Positions 1 through 12,500 of a stretch of DNA of 64,000 nucleotides are shown here, one piece after another. How positions within the stretch are numbered: position 1 is the stretch's first letter; each line of letters begins with the position of its first letter. A program made the position numbers and the translations under genes. The notes beneath the pieces are model-generated. The model did not search any database. It was given only the letters and a program-made list of their open reading frames with translations, and was not told the origin of the DNA. Source of the DNA: Achatina immaculata (Eukaryota > Mollusca > Gastropoda > Stylommatophora > Achatinidae); the NCBI GenBank assembly GCA_009760885.1, contig CM019704.1, positions 11,430,303-11,494,302 on the forward strand, written 5' to 3'.

Positions 1-3000
1 AAGACCACACAAACCACCTCACTGCAATTATAGAAAAGCAGACTGGGAAAAATTCAAACACAAACAGATAAAAACTTGTCAAAATTAAATGACCAAACAA
101 ACACTGACACACTCTACACCAACATAACCCAAGCCATACTTGGAGTGGCCTACAAAACAATCCTCCGAGGATGCAGAAAGAAATATAGCCCCTTCTGGAC
201 AAAATCTCTGGAAGACTTAGTAAAAAAAAAAAAGAGCAGCCAGGAAGAATGCAGAGAATAACCTACTCCAAAAAACAGAATAGAGTACAATAAACTAACA
301 GCTAAGGTAAGACTCGAAACTAAAAAAGCGAAGAAAGAGAAGTGGTTAAGAACATGCAACAATCTCAGCCTCAGAACTGAAGGAAAGAAGGCTTGGAAAC
401 TCTTAGATAACATGTCAGGAAGAAACAAACAAACAACCCTAAACCAATGCAAATCTCTGGTCTAGTCCTCTCAAGTGACTCAGACAAAGCCAGTACTTTT
501 AACAAATTCTTTGCTGCCACCAACAAATCCTCCAACAGGAAAGTACTTGACGAGGTGCTGGGAAAAGTTCTGAGAAGTAAAGAGAAATCTAGCTTGGCAA
601 ACATTCCACTTTTCGAGGAAAACTTTACCATCCATAAACTCCAGAGTGCTATGGGTAAGCTACAGCTAAGAAAAGCACCAGGACCAGACAAAATATCAAA
701 TGAAATGATCCTTCATCTGGGCTCTGTAGGAAAGTCCACATTGCTCAGCTTCATTAACAAGACCTGGCAAAGTGGAGTACTACCAAAAGCTTGGAAGTCA
801 GCCATAGTTAGACCTATCCTGAAAAAAGGAAAGCCAGGATTACCTAAAAAGCTTTAGACCAATCTGACTGACTTCCAACATTGGTAAGCTAGCAGAACGA
901 AAGCTTAACAATAGGCTGTACTGGTGGTTGAAATCCTCAGGGTCTCTCAGTAACTTTCAGGCAGGCTTCCGCATAGGATCAAGAACTGAAGACCAGCTAT
1001 TTCTCCTCACTCAAAGTGTAAAAGACAGTTTTTTTACACAAGAGAAACTCTGTAGCTGTCTTTGTAGACTTCCAGCAGGCATATGACAGGGTCTGGCAAA
1101 AAAGGCCTAGTGTTAAAGATGCAAAACATGGCATACATGGAAAAATATATCAATGGGTTAAAAACTACCTGAGTAACAGACCATACAAACTCAGGTCAAT
1201 AACAGACTGTCAAACAAATGCACCCTGGAGGAAGGTCTGCCACAAGGTTCTGCTCTTAGCTGCATCTTATTCCTAATCTTTATAAATGACTTCCCTGACC
1301 TGTTGAACACCCACAAAGCCATGTTTGCTGATGACCTTGCTTGTCATATGGACTAGTGGAACAGACCTGCAGCTGGCTGCTGTGAGACTTAATAGAGCCC
1401 TCCTCACCATATCAGCCTACTGCAATTTCTGGAAGTTGAAGATCAATGTTAGTAAAACAACATATACAATCTTCACGCTTAGCAACAAACTAGCAAAGAG
1501 ACTGAACTGAAAATAACTTTGATGGTGCTCAAATCATGAAAGAAAAAAATCCTACATACCTTGGTGTGAAACTAGACAGAAAATTGAACTTTAAAGAGTT
1601 CATGGATGGACTAGCAGAAAAAGCATCCAAAAGACTGATCTTACTCAAGTGACTTGCAAGTACATCCTGGGGTGCTGACAAAGCAACACTCAGACAACTG
1701 TACACAGGATATGTTAGATCTATAATAGATTATAACCTTCCCCGGTCACAGCATCAAAGAGCTTTCGTACACAAGCAGACAGAATCCAGAACCATGCTGG
1801 TCATTTCATTTGTGGGGCAATGAGATCAACACCCACAGCTGCATGTGAAATTGATGCAAACATAAAGCCATTAGATATAAGACCAAAAAGTCAACCATTG
1901 AGGCAGTAGAAAGGTATAAACCCATGCCCCCAGACCATCCTAACAGATTAGTGGTTGATAAATGGAAGCATAATAATAGACTGAAACTGAAAACTCCATT
2001 GCACATAGCAGAACAGTTAAACACAAGACACAAACTCCCTGAAGACAGAGAAGAACTTACAAAAGTACCAGACAACCCACCAAACACAAACTACACACTT
2101 CCTCAAACTAACACCAGACTCAGGAACAAATTAGTGAACAAATCATTAGATCACAACACCCTAAAGCTGTGCGCACTGGAGGCCATAGAATCCTACCCCA
2201 AGGACTGGATCCATGCATACACTGATGGGTCAGCATTCAAGGGAACAGACAATGATATGGGGTACTCATAATGTTTCCAGACAAGACAACAAACCACATT
2301 TCTGCTCCTTGTGGATCTCGCTACTCCAGTTATGATGCAGAGATGCAGGCAATATTAGCAGCCCTGGCAGCCACCACCACCAAATACAAAAAATAGCACC
2401 TCTCACTCAAAAAAACCTTGTTATTTTCTCAGACTACCAGACTGCTCTCCAGGCCCTTGAAAACTGGATACCATCAGATGATCACATTACAACTGACATA
2501 CTCAGTGCAATAAACCAACTCACCTCCTATGACATCAAGACCACCCTACAGTGGATACCAGGGCACATAGATATCAGAGGAAATGAACGTGCTGACACTG
2601 GCAAAGAGGGGAGCCACCATGTCACAGTCCCACATCTCCACCAACATGAGAACAGCTAAACACATTATACACAACTGCAAGCAGCAGTGGATTGACAGCT
2701 GGGCCAGTAATCCAACTGGAAGATCCCTATATACATACCTGCCAAAGCCTAACACCAGAGACCACATCAACAGCTTATGTCGTAGAGACCAATGCACAAT
2801 TTTCAGGTTGAGAACAGGACACATCACCTTCAATAAGCACTTACACAGAGTGACCGCTGACCACACACCATACTGCATGCACTGCAACAGACAAGAAGAA
2901 GAAACTGTTAAACACCATCTGCTGGACTGCAGTGCATTGATGGACCTTCGGAAGAACCTGATATCACCAAACTCCTCAATCACCGATATTCTGTATGGAA

Positions 3001-3116
3001 ATGTAGAACAACTGAAGAGGACCTGTATGTTTCATTATCTGACACAAGGGAAAAAGAGTGAAAACTCGTAAACCCGTCAAAGTCAAGTAATGACATAAAT
3101 ATGCGAGTTACTTGAC
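1..3116 (+). mobile_element. Decayed RNase-H-containing LINE (I/Nimb-like), 5' end outside window
   Basis: Conceptual translation gives non-LTR retrotransposon ORF2 pieces in the right order but in shifting frames. The RT fingers KAPGPDKISNEM lie near 675-710, YDRVW near 1080, a QGSALS box near 1245 and FADDLA near 1322-1341. The RNase H follows, with YTDGSAF near 2218 and IPGHIDIRGNERADTLAK near 2556-2610. A C-terminal zinc-knuckle-like CMHCNRQEEETVKHHLLDC lies near 2874-2930. The frame closes at 3069. RT plus RNase H with no gag visible fits the I/Nimb group of LINEs; the clade is my inference. Several frameshifts and stops make it non-functional. It sits antisense in the filamin intron after the exon at 3344-3514. 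Confidence 0.85.
3082..3116 (+). other. Perfect 9-bp inverted repeat at LINE 3' end
   Basis: GTCAAGTAA (3082-3090) and TTACTTGAC (3108-3116) are exact reverse complements separated by 17 bases, just after the LINE stop codon. It could form a hairpin in the element's 3' UTR RNA, the region LINE reverse transcriptases recognise. That role is inference. Confidence 0.5.
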
Positions 3117-3343
3117 AATGTGAAGAGCATCACACCATTCAGCATAAACTTATAAGAAACTGAAAATAAAAACATGCATTTCCCCACAGTTGAGAGAGAA
3201 AAGAATAAAACATACTTTTCACCATTTTGCAAATGTTTCTGGAGCCCACCTCACATTAAATAGTTTGCCATTTTTTTCTCTCACCATACCTAAGACAACC
3301 TAGCTATAACACCACATACACCATGGTGATGATGATGGCACAC

Positions 3344-3514
3344 CTGTTCTATCTGTATAAGTGACCTCCAGGGGTGCTTCTCCAGCTTCAGTTGTGTCCA
3401 CTGTAAAAACAGCTGGAGCTCCTGCCTTGACATTCTTACTGTCAAGACCTGGCCCATAGCATTTCACCTTGGCTGGGTTCAATGGCTTTTTGATGTCCAC
3501 ATGGAAGGGGCTGC
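3344..3514 (-). CDS. FLN: Filamin exon W19: end of Ig repeat 10, start of repeat 11
   Basis: 171 bp, phase 1 at both ends. Acceptor ttaacag at 3521-3515 and donor GTGTGC at 3343. Encodes [20 protein letters not shown], then a GPGLDSKN turn and [19 protein letters not shown], the first strands of an Ig filamin repeat. This is the last filamin exon in the window; the following exon lies left of position 1, beyond a LINE. Its first 14 bases and acceptor are copied twice in the preceding intron (see 3501-4287). Confidence 0.93.
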
Positions 3515-6500
3515 CTGTTAACACATTTAATCAAAATAATACACTGGATGGTCTTCTTCTAAAATCAGGATCAAAAACATGGAAGGGGCTGCCTGTTAAC
3601 ACATTTAATCAAAATACAGAAGTACCTCGGTATACATCTGCTTTAAAATAAGTCCAACTTGATATATGTCCTGTTTGGACGTGAAAAATTTTGTTTGGCA
3701 TATGACTCTAGTTGGATGAGTCATGACTGTGTGTGTACTATCCCTGTTTATCTTTTTTGAGACAATGCTACAACTGCCCATGAGTATCAGCACACCTGTA
3801 CAAAACTTGCATTCAGTAAAAAACCTGCACTATAACTCTGAATTTTCAAGTGATTTTGTGTTTTTTGGCGTAAATTTTTATCATGAGGAGAAGGCAGAAG
3901 AAAAGTTCTTTGGACAGATTTTTAGTAAAGGTCAGACCTGGTGATCCTCAACCAGGTCCAAGTAGGGACAGAAGAAAAGACAGAGAAAAGAGATAAATAA
4001 ATCTGGTAAATTTTCATTTATGTACAGTATATATTTCACCCACTCCATTTGTATTTTAATATTAAACAGTGTTATAATAATAACAATAGGATTTTTCTCT
4101 AAGAACGGATTAATTAATTTCCCTTTATTTCTTATTTGAAAAGTTCATTTGGTATAAGTTTGGCATAAGTCCAAGGATCTGGAACAGATTAATGATGTAT
4201 ACAGAGGTACCACTGTAACACTCTGGATGGTCCTCTTCTAAAAACAGGATCAAAAACATGAAAGGGACTGCCTGTTAACACCACCATACCAGCTGTTATT
4301 GATGGTGATACAGAATCTATTTCACCACCATACTAGCTATTGTTGATGGTGATACAAAACTAAACACAAGCAGACACATTTTTTTCAAAACAAACAATTT
4401 TTTTTTATCTTACATCAGTACTGCAGTTTAAGACCTCCAGGACACACTGTCCCATGTGATTATGCCAGTATTAAATTTTAAGACCTTCAGGACACACTGT
4501 CCCATGTTGCTATGCCAGTGGGGGTGAATACGCCTGATAAGGTAATCAGCGGCCCATAGCTGATATGTCTGCATCAGGTTTAGTGACCCATAGCTGACCA
4601 AGATCCTGTCCCACCTCTCCGTGGTACCCCCAGTAACAGGCCTAGCCTGGCTAATGGGACAGGAATCGCCATGGTCCCCATGGTGGTGGAGTCAGCTAAA
4701 GAAGCACTGCACACCCCCTTGATTTTTAGCTGTACTCCGGGACTGAAAAAGTAGCCACCATAACCCGCTCCCATGCTGATGCGATGCTGTACCTCAACAT
4801 CTCTACAGCATCGGCTGCAAAGAACAACAGCTCACAGTTACAGGGAGTTATACAAGTACAAGTGCTACGCTAGTATTAAATTTTTTACTTTTAATGATAC
4901 AGATAAGTGAAGGAGGACAGACAGACAGACAATTGTTTGATGTGCATTTCCAGGTTACAACAAAATGACATCTTACCTGGAATATGCCGATCATTAAATT
5001 TGACAGCAATATCATAAGGTCCTGCTGCTTTGGGCTGATATACAACTTGGCAGGTTCCGTCATGATTATCTTGACACTGCATAGGAGTCTCCACTGGGCC
5101 CTCAATACCCAAGCCAAGACCACCTTTACCAGCTCCCTTCATGTCTACAGTAAAAACTGCAGGTTTGTCAGTCAGGCCACCCTCAAGACCTATTTCAGAA
5201 ATATAAAGAGTACAACTAAACACACAATCTCTAAGATTATTTATCTCTATTATGATTTTTTGTTCTAACTGTCATTTTATGAAATCATCATCATTATGTG
5301 TTATATTCCCCAGTGAAGACTGGCAGCAAATAATCTGCAACATGTCTCTTGTCTGATTGTGCAGATTATCTTCCTGCTGATCTATTGTTATCATTCCTCC
5401 CCAGCACTGCTATGCTGTTTGTGTGGAGAAGATCTTGGATGATTGAGAGAACAGAAGTGCTGCCCTGGAACCACTGCCAAAAGTACACGTGACATTTTCT
5501 TCAAAATGGCTAAGACTCAGCTGAGTATATGTTCTGAAAATATATCAATGTTCTCATTTGAAACTAGTTTTGTAGAAAATGAAAACAAATCTTTATGACT
5601 GAATGCAACATGTGAAAACCCATGGTATGGCTTTCTATCCTTTAGTGATGTTTGAAAACAAGTTTCACCTATGTCTCTACTAAGAATAATGAAATGTAAG
5701 GCTTATTATTCTATGACAATGCTTGGGTTTTTTCTTTCTTTTTTGTAAGTGACACCCTCACATGGGACTATACAGTAAATAATGAATGACAGAAATGAGA
5801 TCTTTATATGTCTTCTGGAAGTTAAAAGTGGATGGGGCTTTGTTGCAAAGAGATCAGCTGCCTCTGCTCTCACTACATCCAGCATGTGCATGGACTTGAG
5901 GCAGTATCGGCAGCAGCTGTGCGGCTGGTGAATCAGGACATGTGTCAAGGTGCTGTTGTGATGAACTCAAAGACCATGCTAAGGAAGGCTAGGAAAAACT
6001 TTCTTTGAAGAGAATGGGTAAATCTATTGAGACACTCACGTGTGAGGGGGTTAACGTGGATCTTCTGTCCAGGGCATGCGGGTGTGCTTAGAAATGAGTT
6101 GGCTGATAGACTGACTGGACAGGCTGAAATATAAGGCAGGCTGAGAGTGGACAAAGAGGACATCATGACGGCCATTTTGGACAGGCTGTGGAAGATGAGG
6201 AGAGGGAGTAGATGGACAATGAACATATATGGAGACTGATGACATTAGGACAGAGAAAGGGTGCTGGTAGAAATTCTGAACTAAGTGGGAGAAAACATCT
6301 AATCATTTTTTTCAGGAACTGTTAGAAGACAAACTCTTCCATGGTTGTTGGGGTATGTGGCGGAGCATGTATGGGACTGTCCTGAATGTGATTTTTTTTT
6401 ATTTGAATTTGCTGCACTTACCTGGGCCATATGCTTTCACTTTGCTAGCATCACTTCCGGTACAGCAGTCACAGTAAGTGGAGACTGGGGGATTGGCAGG

Positions 6501-9500
6501 TCTTCATAGGTTACATCTATTTTTTGTGGACCTGTGATAAAAAGAGTAAATATTAAAATGTGATAAAATATGAACAACAAACATGTTAGGGGATACACTT
6601 AATATAACATTTTGTCCCGTACTTATATTCCATTCTGAAAACCAAAACCATAAAGAATTCATGTAATTAATGTTTGTCACTAGTTATAGAAACCCACAAT
6701 TTAGTTTAGTTTGCCTAACTATAGTAAGGACAGGTTTGCTTCACATAGCTATATTAACCATTTCCGTGCCTCTAGTGGAATTTCCTACGCTTCTGGTTTC
6801 CGATGGTGCCTTGCATCGAAAAACTGATTTATGTTTTGTTTCATTAAAAAACTGGCGTAACGTTTAGATTGTAAACATTTAGTGCGCATGCCCCGTGACC
6901 CTTTTCATCATCGCAGGTTAGTTACGAGCAATACTGAGTGTGAAAGTGAAGCTTTTGATTGAGAAATTTAAATTTTTGGTGACATAGATAGGGGTATGGA
7001 CATGCCCTGTGACCAGACCACTGTTCTTGAATGTATCCCAAGTAGATCTAGACATATTAGACGACTGGAGAAGTAGTTAGAAGGTTATTTCAGACATTAT
7101 TTTAGTGAGAACATAATATAAAATCACAATACGATATCGACAGGTAGATCTAGGCATCTCAGATGGTGAGTAGTGTACATCTATACCTATCTGATGGTAA
7201 GTAGGACACAATTACTGTCTAAAAACATCACGTTACTTCTTTTTTTCCTAAAAAACCCTGCATTTATGAAATCTTCATACATATTTAGTTATTTTGAAAC
7301 ATAATAAGTACACTTTTCACATGGAAAAACTGTGTTTTCATTCACTTTTACTAATATGCCCTTATCCATATCAAGACCCACGCTTTTAATCTGGCACCCA
7401 ACTGAAGGTCTGCGTTTCTTTCTGTGGCACGGGAAGGGTTAAGGACAGGTTTACTTTACTTAGCTATAGTAGGGACACACAAGTAATAGATACTGACCAC
7501 CAGTGGCAGGAAAGTATAAAAAGAATTCAAGTGATGGTTCACTTCCCTTAGCAAATAAACATATACAAAAGTCAGCTGCACATTCACTCTCCATACATTT
7601 TCCAGACAGTAAGTAAGTAAATTAGACTCTTTCAAAAACAAATGCCTAAGGAAAATACTTGGTATAAAGTTGAATGAATTCAAGAACACACAGAGATAAG
7701 ACAGATGAGCAAACAACAACCTGTCTCATGGGTGATCAGAAAAAGATGGACATATGTCAGTCATGTGATAATAAGAAACAATCAGAGGATCCCCAAACAA
7801 GCTATCAAGTGGAACACAACAAGCTGAAGAAAAAGAGGCTGACCACGTGAAACTCTAAAGAGGACACTGTTAAGAGAGACCAGTTCAGTGGGCATAACAT
7901 CCCTTGATGAGATAAAAAAATTCGCCAAAGACAGGAACCAGTACAAAGACAGATAAGGTACCACTCAAAAAGATCAAGTTCTGTTCTTATAGACACTGAT
8001 TACTTCTAACACAATTCTCACCTGCCACTTTCAGTTCTATACAAAAAGCACATGAAATTTATGAATCTATACAAACAAAAGATTGAATTTACCTGGTTCA
8101 AATGGTGTGTACAGCACATTATAGGTGCCATCTCCATTATTCTTTACCAAGGTATCATTTCTCTGACCACTGGGGCTGGTGACAATAGCCTTGACCTTGC
8201 CTTGAGCTTTAGGGGACACTGACCTGGCATCAACTGTGAACTCGTTTGGACAATCCAAGAAGACTCCTAGAGAGACAGACATGCTGAATATATAAAGTGT
8301 TGCAAGATTTGCCAGAAACAGTGACATGCACAGTAGACAAATGATGTGATAATGCTACTTATACATAACTTTGACACCTGAGATGACAGACACAAGTCAA
8401 AATGTGCAGTTACTTTGTTTAAATACAATTCAGTTTTGTTTATACTTTTATGGAGAAATGTTGACAACTTGAGCTGAAAAATGTGTCTTCCACTTCTTCT
8501 TATATGAGAAAGTGAATGCTTGAAATGTGCAGAAAACTGAAACAAAATGTCAAGCAGCTCAGTAAGGAGATGAATAGTTGTCTAAATCCTAAAAACAACT
8601 GTTACTTGATAATGAAAGCAATGTCAGAAATAAAATATCTAAGGATTGTTAGTCATGCCACTTGTACAATGCAAAATTTGTATGAATGTAAACATTCATT
8701 TTTGTGCATGGGAAAATATGACAACTAAATGTAGCAATTACTTCAACATCAATGATAACACATGTATGGATTATCATTAAAGATTTAAATCTTCTCAAAT
8801 AATTTCCAATTCACTGTAAGGAAAGTATTCTACCACATTTAGAATATGGCTCAACATCTTGGTGCACAGCATCAAACACTACGCTGCATAATCTAGACAA
8901 GGTTCAAAATCAGTCACTACGGATTATCACAGGTGCCATGAGGTCCACACCAATAGTAGAAATGCAGAAAATAGTTGGTGTTCAAGTGCTAAATGAACGT
9001 AGAGACACAAAGGTCATGACCATGGGAGAGAAATTCCTTAGCTCTGTAAGCCATCACCTGAAGGAGAGATTCAATAACTTGGCATTAAGTCGGCTTAAAA
9101 GAAGCAGCTTCATTCACCAGGCCAAGCGTATGCGTAAGCTGATACCTGACCTTCCAACTGTAGTCGCTCCATTATCATCTGTACCAGAGCATACACCATG
9201 GAAAGAAGCAGATTATACACAAATAACTATTCAGACTGAAGTGAAAGGTGTGCAGAATGGTGAGATGCAAAGCAGCCTTGTAAGGTCAACAGCCACACTT
9301 AGTGTGCTAGATGACAAATATCCATGTGACACCTGGATACATGTGTATACAGACGAATCTGCACACAATGCCATAAAGAATGGAGGGACAAGAGCACATA
9401 CTGAATATCCAAACAACACCACTGACAAGATTTCCATACCCACTGGAAAATACTGCAACAACTTTGATGCAGAAGTTAGGGCAATTATTGCTGCAGTTGG

Positions 9501-12500
9501 AAAACTATCAGACTCCAGAATTGATACATGTCCTGTAGTAATTCTCACAGATGCAAGATCAGTACTGGAAGCTCTTCAGTGCAACAAACTACCAGACCTT
9601 AAGGATGCCTCGTCAAAAATTGGCTTACAACATGGAGTCACTTTGCAATGGATTCCCTCCCACTGTGGGATACCAGGCAATGAGAAAGCTGACCATCTGG
9701 CCAAAGAGGGCACTGAAATGGAGCAACCAGACATACCAATCACCTATAATCAGAAGAAAAGCATGATAAAAACCTACAGAAAGCCACAAACACCACCACA
9801 TGATGACTATCACATGTAAACAGAAAGGAATAAGTCACCATCTTCCATCTCCAAACAGGACACACCCGACTCCGAAGTCATATGTATACAAAGTTTAAGG
9901 TTGGTACTACTAATCTATGTACATGTGCCCAGGTGCCCCAAACTGTGGAACATATCCTCCAGAACTGCACCAACTATGAAACACTGAGAAATAATTACTG
10001 GCCCAGTGAAACCACTAAAGAAGATAAGCTCTACGGTTCCATGCATGAATTACAAAAAACAGTGAAATTTATCCAAGAGACAGGACTGCAGGTATAGACA
10101 GACAATGCGAATGAAGAAGAAGAAGACTGTAAAGAAAGCAAATGAAACAATTTTAGTACATGAAACTATTTGGCCTGAACTATCTTTATTTTACATGGAT
10201 GAAGCAACACAAGACAGATTAATGCACACAATGTTTATGATCTACTTGAAGCATGACGCCAAGCAGAACAAGCGTTGTTTAGTCTCATGCTAAGGTCACA
10301 TAGTTTCTGTTTGATAATTTGATGATAGTGATCTCAGAGAAGTTTGTGCTGAACACATGGATCATACTGGGGAAAAGCTACTGCAATTCTTTAGTGGATA
10401 ATGGGACAGTGGAGGGTAGTTTTCAGTGGATAATGGGACAGTGGAGGGTAGTTCTTGACAGCAAATATCATTCTGTAGACATTAAGATCAAGTGTTATAA
10501 AGTAAGTAATGTACAAATGAGCAGTCAGTAGTAAATGCACTCTATCCATGCTATGTAAGGTTGCACACAAGGTTTACCAGCGGGGTTCAGGCCTGGCCCA
10601 TAAGCCCGGATGCCACTGACATCAATGCTAGGTTTGCCAGGTTTGATGTTAGCTCTGAAAGGAGAACCAGGTATTGGACGATCTCCATATAAAATGTTGA
10701 CCTTGTAGTTCCCAGCGACTGGTGGAACATACGTGACCTCACAAGTCCCATCTTTGTTGTCCTTACATTGGATGGGAGACTCGGCCGGACCTTCCACGGT
10801 CAAGCCCAGGCTGCCGGGTATTTTCTCTTCCCTCGTGTCGATGGTAAACACCGCCGGCTTGTTAGCTTCCCCGGCGCTCAGTCCAGGTCCATAAGCCTTC
10901 ACTTTTGGTGGACCCAAGAGGGCATCCACACGGAAGGGTGAATCTTTCACCGGAACTCCTGCATAACTGACATGCACCTGGTGAGGGCCTGGCTCCAACA
11001 GAGCAAAAGTTGCCTTTGCCCCATCACCCGTGGCAGTGGTAGGAACATCAATCACTTGGTTGGTTGGAGACACAATCTTCACTTTGGTCTCTGCTTTAGG
11101 CAAACCTCTAGAGATGATACCAATTTCTCTTGGCTGTCCTATGGGCACAGCTACAAGTGAGACAAGAGCAATCAATAGATTTGACAGACCTCAAATTGTT
11201 GCCAATAACACAGAAGAAAAGCAAGAAACTTGAAACAAATGAAAAGCTCTTATTTTCAGTAAAACTGACATCATCAACCATTACTTCTATCAACTTAAAA
11301 TCAACAATATATATATATCTATATCTCGTATAAATCTATTTCAAGAGTACAATGATTTGTGTTTGGAAAGAAGATTTAGAATGTGGGTTATAAGTAAAAT
11401 AAAGGAGACAATGTTCACAACTTACTTGGTTCTAGTCCAACAACTCTGACCTTACTGACATCAATGCTGGAGTCCACCTTCACCTTGATAGGACTTTGTG
11501 GTATCTCCTTGTTAGCAAAGTACACTAGCACGGTGTACAGGCCCGGACTCTTAGGCTCATACTCCACTGTGAAGGTTCCGTCTTGGTTGTCGATAGTTTT
11601 CACTGGCACATCTACCCCACGCTCGTCAGTTAGCCCCACAGCGACATCACCTACATACATCAAAAGTTTTTTATGTAAAATACCATCTTCACGACCGTCT
11701 CATTTTTAAGTCTGAGCAGCAATTAAACTCAAGCGTTAGCGGAGCATAAGTACCAGCTTGCTCTCAGAGCTAGCTGACATGTTTCTGGCCAGTCACAAAG
11801 CTCCTTACTGACAACAAGCCAAGCCCTGCTTCAGCCACACATTTAGTAACCCAGTATGTAATGTGTATCAGCCTTCATATATCTTATCTTTGGCAAGCTG
11901 TTGCTCTTAACCTGGGCTCCACGCACCAGCCATTGGCCTGTTGGCTCAAAGAAAGAAGTCTCTGCATCATCTAGTGTGCTGCTGTATTTTTAATGAGGGG
12001 TCCATAGCTGTTCTTGGACAGGAAAGGGGGCCCACAGACAAAAAAGGTTAAGAACAGAGAACAGAGGATATGACTTTAATCTCATGTTTTCTCATGACAG
12101 TATCTTTTTTCTTGTTATCAGTCTTGAGCACTTATTCTTGTGTGTACTGACAGAGCCCTTCTATAGTACTTGCCCATCTCAAGCTTATCACACATGGCAG
12201 GCAAGTATTTGCTAGTAACAACTGGCAAGAATTCTATCTCTGACATGCTATCTTTATACTGCTTTGTTGAAAAAAACAAGTGTGAGAAACTTTCTATGAG
12301 AAAATCAATAATGACAAAGATGAATTATAATGACCTGGTCCAGCTTCCTTACAGTCCACCACAAAGTAGGTAGGGCTGAAGGTCTTTACTCCTTTCTCCA
12401 CACCTGGTCCATACACTCTGACCTTTGATGGATTGCTGACCTCTGACACATAAACCTCAAATAAATGAGAAAAGAAATACAATCTGTAACTTGGTATAAG

